A DNA stretch of 26,689 bases. Origin: a virus. The notes beneath the pieces were generated by a model. The model was not told where the DNA came from and did not search any database. It saw only the letters and a program-made list of their open reading frames with translations. Positions 1 to 6,216 of the stretch are shown in pieces. The stretch lies in IMG/VR virus record IMGVR_UViG_3300047553_000029, positions 1 to 26,689 of that record; one strand, written 5' to 3'. Numbering within the stretch: position 1 is the first letter of the stretch; every line of letters begins with the position of its first letter. Position numbers and translations under genes: made by a program.

Positions 1-13
1 GTTAGATGAGTTA

Positions 14-205
14 ATGGCTCATGAGTACACAATACCACTTGAATTAATTGTTAAATGTAAGGAGTTGATTGAGGTGGAGAAGGAGCAAATTGAAGAAGAT
101 TTTATAGCTGGAGAAATGAACAATGATTCACATCATTATACGGGCCGGAAGATTTATCAAGACGAACATGATTATTACAATAAAACATACACCAATGGAC
201 TTTGA
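14..205 (+). CDS. small hypothetical phage protein, possibly 5'-truncated
   Basis: Encodes 63 residues, rich in Glu, Lys and Tyr. A helical, acidic N-terminal half (residues 10-32, with EVEKEQIEEDF) is followed by a tyrosine-rich tail ending YYNKTY near the C-terminus. Short Bacteroidota phage proteins of this type, with a central EKEQI stretch and a terminal YYN-TY motif, occur in early regions and have no assigned role; this is recalled resemblance, not a search. The frame stays open to the left edge (Leu-Asp-Glu-Leu before the ATG), so the true start may lie outside the window. It overlaps the next gene by 11 bases, which supports it being translated in the same operon. Function unknown. 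Confidence 0.5.
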   Translation: MAHEYTIPLELIVKCKELIEVEKEQIEEDFIAGEMNNDSHHYTGRKIYQDEHDYYNKTYTNGL

Positions 206-431
206 AACCATACCCACCGATGACCCGATAGTGAGTGCAGTCATCAGAAAAATGTACCAACGCAGTCAAGTTGGAATAAAGAAATACGGAACGACAATGG
301 AGCGCAAAGATTTAACGCAAGCGCAATGGCTTACCCATTTACAGGAGGAAATGTTAGACGGAGCGATTTATTGCCAGCGTTTGCTTATAGATTTAGAAAA
401 CCTAAAGAACAAATCAGAAAACATTTTTTAA
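195..431 (+). CDS. MazG-like nucleotide pyrophosphohydrolase-family protein
   Basis: Encodes 78 residues from the ATG at 195. The frame is open further left with an ATG at 123, but that start would overlap the previous gene by 83 bases and add an atypical Ile-rich leader, so 195 is preferred. Residues 24-59 carry a KYG motif, then WLTHL, then EEMLD (51-55) and a following Tyr, matching the EExxD metal-binding helix of the all-alpha NTP pyrophosphohydrolase (MazG/dUTPase-like) superfamily. Such proteins hydrolyse (d)NTPs to monophosphates and may adjust nucleotide pools during infection. At 78 residues it is shorter than the usual two-helix-hairpin domain, so it may act as a multimer or be reduced. 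The family call is by motif; the substrate is unknown. Confidence 0.6.
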   Translation: MDFETIPTDDPIVSAVIRKMYQRSQVGIKKYGTTMERKDLTQAQWLTHLQEEMLDGAIYCQRLLIDLENLKNKSENIF

Positions 432-442
432 AACCAAATACC

Positions 443-652
443 ATGAAAAAGAAGAAAACACAATTAGAGCAAGTTAAGGCACACCTTCAATCCGGGAAAA
501 AAATTACAGCTGTGCAGGCTTATGAAAAATTTGGGACAATGCGACTTTCAGGTCTTATTTATAGCCTGAAAAAAATAGGCTTGCCAATCATTACCGAAAT
601 GATAACAAAAAACGGCGTTACCTTCGCTTCATATCAACTTGTAAAAAAGTAA
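443..652 (+). CDS. small helix-turn-helix DNA-binding protein
   Basis: Encodes 69 residues. A Lys-rich N-terminus (MKKKKTQLEQVKAHLQSG) leads into a compact helix-turn-helix: ITAVQAYEKFGTMRLSGLIYSLKKIGLPI (about residues 21-49), then a beta-hairpin-like end. This is the pattern of the phage HTH_39-type domain, where a first helix (ALxxFG) is followed by a recognition helix containing R-L-x-x-x-I-x-x-L-K. The ATG at 443 was preferred over one at 326 because the longer form would overlap the MazG-like gene by more than 100 bases and its extra residues look non-coding. It sits between the MazG-like and nuclease genes and is probably a transcriptional regulator; its target is not visible. Confidence 0.65.
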   Translation: MKKKKTQLEQVKAHLQSGKKITAVQAYEKFGTMRLSGLIYSLKKIGLPIITEMITKNGVTFASYQLVKK

Positions 653-654
653 TC

Positions 655-963
655 ATGTACAATTACAAAGCGACAGTTAACCGGGTTGTTGATGGGGATA
701 CTGTCAATCTTACCATTGATTTAGGCTTTAGATTGTCATATACAGCAAATTGCCGGATGGCAGGAATAAACGCCCCTGAAATGTCAGTCGATGCAGGCAA
801 GGATTCACGTACTGCATTAATGGAAAGCCTACCAGTTGGTCAGGTGGTAGACATCATCAGCACAGGACTGGATAAGTACGGCAGACCGATTGTAGTAATA
901 AAATCCAACGGAACGGACATTAATATAAAAATGATAACACAGGGCTTTGCAGTTAAAATGTAA
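655..963 (+). CDS. staphylococcal nuclease-like (thermonuclease) homologue
   Basis: Encodes 102 residues forming a single OB-fold SNase domain. The calcium-ligand and catalytic set is present: DGDT at 13-16, R34 and E42 in the RMAGINAPE segment, and R77 in DKYGRP, corresponding to Arg35, Glu43 and Arg87 of the staphylococcal enzyme. The domain therefore looks active and would cleave DNA or RNA in a calcium-dependent way. There is no signal peptide, so it acts inside the cell; host DNA breakdown or a role in recombination is plausible. It starts two bases after the HTH gene and is followed three bases later by a second nuclease gene. It is shorter than the mature secreted enzyme (about 149 residues), lacking much of the C-terminal helix. 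Confidence 0.85.
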   Translation: MYNYKATVNRVVDGDTVNLTIDLGFRLSYTANCRMAGINAPEMSVDAGKDSRTALMESLPVGQVVDIISTGLDKYGRPIVVIKSNGTDINIKMITQGFAVKM

Positions 964-966
964 CAA

Positions 967-1290
967 ATGGCAGACCTGACGGCTTCGCAAATAACAAAGC
1001 ACGCAATAATGATGCTGAATATGTGGGGTTATTACGTATGGCGAAATAATAACTTAGCAGTCAGAGGTCGAAAGTTCATAGGTGAAAGAGGTGTGCCTGA
1101 CATTATCGGCTACCATAAGCAAACAGGGCAGGCGGTGTATTGTGAGGTTAAAAAGATTGGAGATACCATAAAGCCAGACCAAACGCTATTTATGAGTAAA
1201 GCGAAAGCAGCAGGGGCGATGTGTTTGATAGCCCATGAAGTGAACAGGCAAATAAAGCTGGACTATTGGACAGAAGGGATGAAATCATAA
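967..1290 (+). CDS. VRR-NUC domain nuclease
   Basis: Encodes 107 residues making a minimal PD-(D/E)xK nuclease of the VRR-NUC type. The core is GVPDIIG (catalytic D45) followed by a beta strand ending CEVKK (E60, K62), and a later QTLFM segment equivalent to the conserved Gln helix. Known stand-alone phage VRR-NUC proteins are structure-selective nucleases, including Holliday-junction-type activity, so a role in recombination or resolution before packaging is likely. It follows the SNase-like gene closely and overlaps the sigma-like gene by 25 bases. The substrate is inferred from family only. Confidence 0.8.
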   Translation: MADLTASQITKHAIMMLNMWGYYVWRNNNLAVRGRKFIGERGVPDIIGYHKQTGQAVYCEVKKIGDTIKPDQTLFMSKAKAAGAMCLIAHEVNRQIKLDYWTEGMKS

Positions 1291-1772
1291 CAAGGCTTTA
1301 CAATGATGCAGATATAGCAGAGGCAATAGGTAAAATGCGCCCTGTTGAATTGCAGGATGACCTGCGTAGTGAAATGTTTATGGTACTTTGCCAAATGGAA
1401 GAAGCCCGGTTGATTGACCTGCACGAAAGAAAGATATTAAAGTTCTACCTTGTCCGTACTATGCTTACCATGATAAAATCAGACCGAAGCACCTTCTTTA
1501 AAGTTTATAGGCGTTATTTGGATGACTTGCCGGAAGGCTTTACAGAACTACAAGACAAGCAAGAAAGCAATGAAGAAGCCTTTGCAAGGGTAGAGCAGGC
1601 AATGACTGGGCTGCATTGGTACGAAAAATCTGTAATGGAACAATTTGCAGAACTGAAAAATATTAGCGAGTTATCAAGGCGTACCAAAATACCATACAGA
1701 AGTTTAAGCAAGACAATAAGCGATGCACGAAAGAAAATAAAAACAGAGATTAAAAGCAATATAAAAGAATAA
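1266..1772 (+). CDS. sigma-70-like transcription factor
   Basis: Encodes 168 residues, translated from a TTG at 1266 inside the end of the nuclease gene; the next in-frame ATG (at KMRP, residue 23) would drop the first helices. Residues about 29-75 (LQDDLRSEMF... then KFYLVRTML) resemble the start of sigma region 2. Residues 117-160 (WYEKSVMEQFAEL, then a SELSRRTKIPYRSLSKTI helix-turn-helix and a basic ARKKIK tail) resemble sigma region 4. Small two-region factors of this type in Bacteroidota phages are thought to redirect host RNA polymerase to phage promoters. It ends just before a gap holding a TAnnTTTG box. It could instead be a non-sigma HTH regulator; region 2 is weak by eye. Confidence 0.65.
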   Translation: MDRRDEIITRLYNDADIAEAIGKMRPVELQDDLRSEMFMVLCQMEEARLIDLHERKILKFYLVRTMLTMIKSDRSTFFKVYRRYLDDLPEGFTELQDKQESNEEAFARVEQAMTGLHWYEKSVMEQFAELKNISELSRRTKIPYRSLSKTISDARKKIKTEIKSNIKE

Positions 1773-1775
1773 TGT

Positions 1776-1783
1776 TAATTTTG
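1776..1783 (+). promoter_or_regulatory. candidate Bacteroidota -7 promoter box (TAATTTTG)
   Basis: TAATTTTG is an exact match to the Bacteroidota -7 consensus TAnnTTTG. It lies in the 25-base gap after the sigma-like gene, 14 bases before the ATG at 1798. No TTG -33 element is present 17-23 bases upstream, so it is only half a promoter by sequence. The surrounding string TTAATTTTGTT recurs before the gene at 26360. Confidence 0.3.
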
Positions 1784-1797
1784 TTAAAACCTACTAA

Positions 1798-2061
1798 ATG
1801 AGCGAACTAATCCACCAGCTTCAGATATTATTTGCAGCTATTTTAGCAGCGGTTTATTTCATTGAAATGGCAAGAATGCACAAGGCTTTGCGGCTTGATT
1901 TTAAGCCTTTCAACTGCTTGATGTGTTTATCTACGTGGTTAGCGTTAGCCTTCCAATTTGTGCCTTTTTATGCGCTTACATTCATCATTGTTTCATGCCT
2001 TGCGGGGGCATTGGTTAACCCAATTAAAAACTTTATTCAAAATATTAATTTCAAACAATGA
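1798..2061 (+). CDS. small membrane protein with a CxxC motif
   Basis: Encodes 87 residues. Two or three hydrophobic segments are visible: residues about 6-23 (LQILFAAILAAVYFIEMA) and 45-75 (a STWLALAFQFVPFYALTFII-type stretch that continues hydrophobic). Between them a short basic loop leads into PFNCLMCLSTW, a C-x-x-C pair at the edge of the second segment. The FxCxxCxxxW arrangement is common in small phage inner-membrane proteins of unknown role. It is not a typical holin (no lysis partner nearby), though that cannot be excluded. It overlaps the next gene by four bases (ATGA), indicating translational coupling. Confidence 0.6.
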   Translation: MSELIHQLQILFAAILAAVYFIEMARMHKALRLDFKPFNCLMCLSTWLALAFQFVPFYALTFIIVSCLAGALVNPIKNFIQNINFKQ

Positions 2062-2375
2062 CACAAAAGGAGATAGATTTTTGTCAGGAGCATATCATAA
2101 ACTTTGAATCTGTTAAATTAGGTTTCACGAGGAACATTCCGCATTCAGTATTAGGTGAATATGAAAGGCTTTATCAGACTTACCTTGACCCGCATTTTGC
2201 ATTGACTTACTATTGTTCTTCCTGCGTTTTTGATATGCTTATTAGGTTAAGCAACCATTTTGATAATGAGAAAAACAAGGCATTTACGTTCCCGGATGAT
2301 TTGGACAATATCCAGCCTGAAGAAGGTGCAGAGCCAGTAGAAATAAAGAAAAGAGGTAGAAAGCCAAAAGCATGA
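2058..2375 (+). CDS. hypothetical protein with basic, AT-hook-like C-terminus
   Basis: Encodes 105 residues. Residues 1-80 look globular, with aromatic residues and a YCSSC pair near residue 52. An acidic linker (PEEGAEPVE) then leads to a basic end, KKRGRKPKA, which resembles an AT-hook (core RGRP, here RGRKP). Such tails also occur simply as charged ends of phage proteins, so DNA binding is only a possibility. It overlaps both neighbours by four bases. No family recognised for the main part. Confidence 0.55.
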   Translation: MTQKEIDFCQEHIINFESVKLGFTRNIPHSVLGEYERLYQTYLDPHFALTYYCSSCVFDMLIRLSNHFDNEKNKAFTFPDDLDNIQPEEGAEPVEIKKRGRKPKA

Positions 2376-2926
2376 CAATTACACCAGCCGAGTTTTTGAA
2401 GTTAGAGTTAGAGATGGGCATCAGTGCAGATAACCCAGCCTTTAGAGATTTGGCACGCAAAACGGCTGAATGTATTACCGAACCATATACTGACGTTTTC
2501 GATTTTGGTGCAGGTACCGGGCTTTACAGCAATGCATTCCATGAATTAGGCAAGCCAGTTTTTGCCTTCGAAATATGGGAAGAGCACAGAAAATATATGT
2601 TCGAAAAGTTTCCGCAACTTTTTCAAACACAAACAATATTTACAACAGACCTGCTGTTAATGATTGAGGTGGCAGAACACATGACGGAAGCAGAATTGCG
2701 GTACTTTTTTAGCCGGGTTACACCGAGGCTTATATTATTTAGCAGTACGCCTTACAGCAACCCTGAATTTGATGCAATGTGGGGTCATATACATATTTTG
2801 CCTCCTGAAGAATGGGTATTTTTTTTCAAGGGTTTAGGCTATGAAGTTAAGCGGATGCCCGGACTTCCTACACCATGGGCGATGCTATTGGAAAAAACAC
2901 AAAACACAAACAAATATGAAAGGTAG
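2372..2926 (+). CDS. class I SAM-dependent methyltransferase
   Basis: Encodes 184 residues with a Rossmann-type methyltransferase core. Motif I is DFGAGTG at 44-50. The acidic residue ending strand 2 is E67 in FAFEIW. The strand 4 region IEVAEHM (98-104) resembles the xxVxEHx signature of small-molecule and lipid/sugar methyltransferases. WGHIHI and PEEW near residues 135-150 fit the C-terminal lid of the same family. There is no DPPY/NPPF, so it is not an amino-DNA methyltransferase. The gene lies between two unknowns and just upstream of a glycosyltransferase, which suggests a glycan or other small-molecule target. A T8 run at 2819-2826 (Phe-Phe-Phe) lies in frame and does not break the gene. 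Substrate unknown. Confidence 0.75.
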   Translation: MTITPAEFLKLELEMGISADNPAFRDLARKTAECITEPYTDVFDFGAGTGLYSNAFHELGKPVFAFEIWEEHRKYMFEKFPQLFQTQTIFTTDLLLMIEVAEHMTEAELRYFFSRVTPRLILFSSTPYSNPEFDAMWGHIHILPPEEWVFFFKGLGYEVKRMPGLPTPWAMLLEKTQNTNKYER

Positions 2927-3275
2927 CGTTATGTCAGCAATTCATCATCTACGGGCAGCCATAGAGTACATGGATGACTTTGTAAGGGAATCAAACAGAA
3001 AGCATGGCGGCTCACGGGGAGCGGCTAAATTCAGTGAGTACAGCAAAAAGATGAAGTGGGTATTAATGGACATGAGAACGTACCCACATTTTTGCGATGA
3101 AGTACGGGAAGGCTTTCGTAAAGAAATGCAAAGCGATGTATTTGCTTATGTATCCATAGCTGAAAAATGCAGCCTATTGGAGCCAGAACAGAGGGAAATG
3201 CTTGATGATGTATTGGATAGAATATTAGCAGGGGAAACGATTGAGGTACAACTAAAAGGTACACCATGCGAATAA
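2916..3275 (+). CDS. hypothetical helical protein
   Basis: Encodes 119 residues from ATG 2916, or 114 from ATG 2931. The first overlaps the methyltransferase by 11 bases, the second leaves four bases between them; an ATG at 2841 is unlikely because of the long overlap. The sequence is charged and mostly helical: HLRAAIEYMDDFVRESNRKH, a basic SRGAAKFSEYSKK segment, then EPEQREMLDDVLDRILAGE. No recognised domain. It overlaps the glycosyltransferase gene by 10 bases, so it is likely co-translated with it and might assist the modification genes on either side; that is context only. Confidence 0.55.
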   Translation: MKGSVMSAIHHLRAAIEYMDDFVRESNRKHGGSRGAAKFSEYSKKMKWVLMDMRTYPHFCDEVREGFRKEMQSDVFAYVSIAEKCSLLEPEQREMLDDVLDRILAGETIEVQLKGTPCE

Positions 3276-4300
3276 TGGCAGTAGGGGATAGGTTTAGCGG
3301 TGTAAGTTATCACAGGCTTTTTTTGCCGATAGCTTTCATGAAGCGTGAAAAGGCTTTCTTTTCGGATACGCTTTATCAAAAAGAACTGGAGCAGGGTTAT
3401 GACATAGTTCTAATTAATCGCTGCATCTTCGAAGATAGCAAGGTGAAGCCTGTACATGAGGTAATGGAGGTGAAGGCGAAGTACGGGTTTAAATTGGTTG
3501 TAGATGTTGACGACTATTGGCACCTTGACCAATGGCATATATTGAAACATGGCTACCCTACGCAGCAGATTATGGACTATATCATGGCAGCGGATATGGT
3601 AACCACTACTAACGAAAAGTTAAGGGATAGGATTTTAAGCCTTAATAAAAACGTTCATGTAGTGCCTAACGCTTTACCATACGGGCAAGACCAGTTTATA
3701 TCTGATATAGTACCAACGGAAGGAAAGGAAGGAAGATGTCGATTCGTTTATGCTGGAGGCGTAACGCACCAGCGTGACCTTGAAATCTTGCATAACCCAA
3801 TGAAAAGGGTGGCAACGGATTCAGAACTAAAAAAGCTAACGCATTTTACTATTTGCGGCTATGACGGGAGCAATGCCCGGAGCAAAGATATATGGGATAG
3901 GATGGTTCATAATTACACAGCAGGGCTAAAAGTTAGCTGTCATGTAAAATCTGCATTACCTGTTGCACAATACATGAACTTTTACAGCGAAGCGGATGCA
4001 GCGTTAGTGCCATTGGTAGGTTCAGAATTTAATAGCATGAAGTCCAACCTAAAAGTGTTGGAAGCGGCTTGCAAGAAGATTCCTGTAATAGCTTCAGATG
4101 TTTCACCTTATGCCGAATGTCCGCACGTTTTAAAAGTATCAAAGCAGGGTGATTGGTATAAACACATTAAGACATTAGCTAAATCCGAATCGGTAAGAAA
4201 AAGCATCGGATTGGCTAATTATGAATGGGCGGTAGAGAACCATAACTTGCACAAGTGGAATCAGGTGAGGGCAGAATTATTTAACAGCTTAATAGATTAA
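3266..4300 (+). CDS. GT-B fold glycosyltransferase (GT4-like)
   Basis: Encodes 344 residues. The N-terminal domain has VVDVDDYW (78-85), a motif seen in phage and O-antigen type transferases, and an inter-domain VVPNALPYG segment (132-140). The C-terminal domain starts with FVYAGGVTHQRDLE (160-173) and has the donor-binding pattern E254-FNSMK-SNLK-x2-E266 followed by PVIASDVSPY, equivalent to the E-x7-E region of GT4 enzymes. It should transfer a sugar from a nucleotide-sugar donor. Candidate acceptors are phage DNA, virion proteins or host surface glycans; the sequence does not decide. It has no signal peptide or membrane segment. It is coupled to the preceding unknown and lies downstream of a methyltransferase. 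Confidence 0.8.
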   Translation: MRIMAVGDRFSGVSYHRLFLPIAFMKREKAFFSDTLYQKELEQGYDIVLINRCIFEDSKVKPVHEVMEVKAKYGFKLVVDVDDYWHLDQWHILKHGYPTQQIMDYIMAADMVTTTNEKLRDRILSLNKNVHVVPNALPYGQDQFISDIVPTEGKEGRCRFVYAGGVTHQRDLEILHNPMKRVATDSELKKLTHFTICGYDGSNARSKDIWDRMVHNYTAGLKVSCHVKSALPVAQYMNFYSEADAALVPLVGSEFNSMKSNLKVLEAACKKIPVIASDVSPYAECPHVLKVSKQGDWYKHIKTLAKSESVRKSIGLANYEWAVENHNLHKWNQVRAELFNSLID

Positions 4301-4302
4301 TC

Positions 4303-4524
4303 ATGGAATTTTACGAAGTAGAATGGGATGACCATTATGGCGTAAAAAGGTTTGTTAGTATTCCTTACAATGAGATAATTGGTTGGGATGTACGGCAATA
4401 TCAAACTTTTAAATCTTATGTACCAATAATAAAGCAATCGAATCTTGAGTACAAGGGTAAAAATGATATAGAAGGCGCAACAGAATACTTAAAATGGCAG
4501 GCTTTTTTAAAACGTACAAATTAA
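4303..4524 (+). CDS. hypothetical small protein
   Basis: Encodes 73 residues, rich in aromatic residues (MEFYEVEWDDHYG..., IIGWDVRQYQTFKSY). It looks like a small beta-rich domain followed by a short helix (GATEYLKWQAFLKRT). It begins two bases after the glycosyltransferase stop, so it belongs to the same transcript. No family recognised and no function is proposed. Confidence 0.5.
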   Translation: MEFYEVEWDDHYGVKRFVSIPYNEIIGWDVRQYQTFKSYVPIIKQSNLEYKGKNDIEGATEYLKWQAFLKRTN

Positions 4525-4535
4525 ATTAATTAACC

Positions 4536-4730
4536 ATGCCAGTAGTTAAATGCAGCAACGGGAAATGGAGAATAGGTAACGGCTCATGCGTTTACGATAC
4601 CAAAGAAAAAGCGGTAGAAGTTTGGCAGGCTATATTAGCAACGGGTAAATACAAAACAGATGATAACACAAAAAGTAAAAATCAGCGAGGTAAAAGCAAA
4701 TCCGAACAATCCGAGGCTGATAAAAGATGA
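4536..4730 (+). CDS. small conserved phage protein (KCSNGKWRIGNG type)
   Basis: Encodes 64 residues. The first 40 (MPVVKCSNGKWRIGNGSCVY, then DTKEKAVEVWQAILATG) form a compact domain whose pattern, a K-C-S-N-G-K-x-R-I-G beta hairpin followed by a helix with K-A-x-x-x-x-x-A-I-L, recurs in many phages without known function. The last 24 residues are a hydrophilic Lys/Ser/Glu tail that overlaps the next gene by 71 bases in another frame, so the tail is probably shaped by the overprinted gene rather than by selection on this protein. The core may bind nucleic acid; that is speculation. Confidence 0.6.
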   Translation: MPVVKCSNGKWRIGNGSCVYDTKEKAVEVWQAILATGKYKTDDNTKSKNQRGKSKSEQSEADKR

Positions 4731-5844
4731 CAAGTTTAAAAAGCTGGTAAAGTCTATACAGGAATTTCCAGAGATGTTAAGCCTACGCCCTATTGTGGTT
4801 AACGCTGACATGATAGTGCTGGGTGGTAACATGAGGTTGAAAGCTTGCAAAGAAGCAGGATTGAAAGAAGTAGATATAATAAAAGCCGATGACCTAACAG
4901 AAGAACAACAGAAGCAGTTTATTATTAAAGATAACGTTGGCTTTGGTGAGTGGGACTGGGAAGACCTTGCAAATAATTGGGATGCTGAACAGTTGACAGA
5001 TTGGGGTTTAGATATACCGGATTTTAAAACGGAAGTGCTTGAAGCAGAGGAGGATGATTATGAAATACCCGAACATTTAAAGACTGATATTGTACTTGGA
5101 GATATATTTGAAATTGGACAGCACAGGTTAATCTGTGGGGATAGTACACAAACAGATACTTTTGCAAAACTATTTGAAAATCAATTAGCAGATTTAGTTG
5201 TAACAGACCCACCATATAATGTGGCATACGAAGGTAAAACAAAGGATGCTTTGACTATTGCAAACGATAGTATGTCCGATGATTCTTTCTACCAGTTCCT
5301 TTACGATTTCTATACAGCATTAGGCAGTTACACCAAAGCAGGTGGGGCTTGGTATGTTTGGCACGCAGATTCAGAAGGAGCAAACTTTAGGTCTGCAATG
5401 AAGAATGCAGGTATAATGGTAAAGCAGTGTCTGATTTGGGTTAAAAACTCAATGGTAATGGGAAGACAAGATTATCAATGGAGGCACGAACCTTGCCTAT
5501 ATGGTTGGAAAGAGGGTGCTGCTCACGGGTGGTATTCGGATAGAAAGCAGACAACTATATTAGAATTTGACAGACCAAGCAGGAACGCAGAACATCCAAC
5601 AATGAAACCAATTCCTTTGATTGCTTATCAAATTGGGAATAGTAGTAAACAGGGGGATATCGTAGCGGATGCTTTTGGAGGTTCAGGAACTACAATGGTG
5701 GCAGCACATCAATTAAACAGGAGGGGGTATCTTGTAGAGTTTGACCCAAAATATTGTCAGGTAATAGTGGACAGGATGATAAAACTTGACCCGAGTTTGG
5801 AGGTCAAAAGGAACGGGGTAAAATATATCAAAACAGGCAAATAA
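4660..5844 (+). CDS. ParB-like domain fused to DNA amino-methyltransferase
   Basis: Encodes 394 residues. Residues 1-90 form a ParB/Srx-like domain (KISEVKANPNNPRLIKDDKF, later VLGGNMRLKA). From residue 124 a DNA methyltransferase follows, with motif IV TDPPYN (162-167) before the conserved HPTMKP (302-307) and motif I DAFGGSGTT (327-335). Motif IV before motif I is the permuted beta-class order typical of N6-adenine or N4-cytosine enzymes. Known relatives in phages and mobile elements methylate short sites, often as a defence against host restriction. No restriction endonuclease is adjacent, so it is an orphan. The ATG at 4660 is required to keep the whole ParB domain and lies inside the preceding 64-residue gene. 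The next gene starts seven bases after its stop. Confidence 0.85.
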   Translation: MITQKVKISEVKANPNNPRLIKDDKFKKLVKSIQEFPEMLSLRPIVVNADMIVLGGNMRLKACKEAGLKEVDIIKADDLTEEQQKQFIIKDNVGFGEWDWEDLANNWDAEQLTDWGLDIPDFKTEVLEAEEDDYEIPEHLKTDIVLGDIFEIGQHRLICGDSTQTDTFAKLFENQLADLVVTDPPYNVAYEGKTKDALTIANDSMSDDSFYQFLYDFYTALGSYTKAGGAWYVWHADSEGANFRSAMKNAGIMVKQCLIWVKNSMVMGRQDYQWRHEPCLYGWKEGAAHGWYSDRKQTTILEFDRPSRNAEHPTMKPIPLIAYQIGNSSKQGDIVADAFGGSGTTMVAAHQLNRRGYLVEFDPKYCQVIVDRMIKLDPSLEVKRNGVKYIKTGK

Positions 5845-5850
5845 CAGGCT

Positions 5851-6216
5851 ATGCCAATAAAGAACCAACATCTTAATCAATTTAAGCAGGGTGAAAGCGG
5901 AAACCCAAACGGAAGACCGAGGAAGTATGTTAGCCTTCTGAAGGATGCAGGGTATAAATTATCCGAGATAAATGATACTATTCAGACGATGATGGCAATG
6001 GATATACAGGAACTCAAAGGGGTTTATGAAAACCCACAGGCTACCATATTGGAAAAGACAATAGCAAGTGCGATGCGGAAAAGTTTAGAGAAGGGTAGCT
6101 TGTACTCATTGGAAACGCTTTTAACAAGGGTTTACGGCAAGCCAAAGGAAACGGCAGAGGTAACTAATGACGGAAAGATTGAAGTGGTATTTGTAAATGG
6201 GAAGACTATTCTATGA
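5851..6216 (+). CDS. terminase small subunit-like protein (DUF5681-type)
   Basis: Encodes 121 residues. The N-terminus carries FKQGESGNPNGRPRK (12-26), the signature of DUF5681-type proteins found directly upstream of large terminases. The rest is helical (MDIQELKGVYENP, TILEKTIASAMRKSLEKGS) and ends in a short beta segment. The likely role is DNA recognition during packaging, as the small terminase subunit. It overlaps the large subunit gene by four bases, which is the usual terS-terL arrangement. Confidence 0.7.
   Translation: MPIKNQHLNQFKQGESGNPNGRPRKYVSLLKDAGYKLSEINDTIQTMMAMDIQELKGVYENPQATILEKTIASAMRKSLEKGSLYSLETLLTRVYGKPKETAEVTNDGKIEVVFVNGKTIL

Noticed and set aside
2819-2826. T8 run in the methyltransferase as a second slippery site
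   Set aside because: The zero frame continues normally to a plausible methyltransferase end. A shift of -1 does not reach a long frame, and the downstream gene has its own starts at 2916 and 2931.
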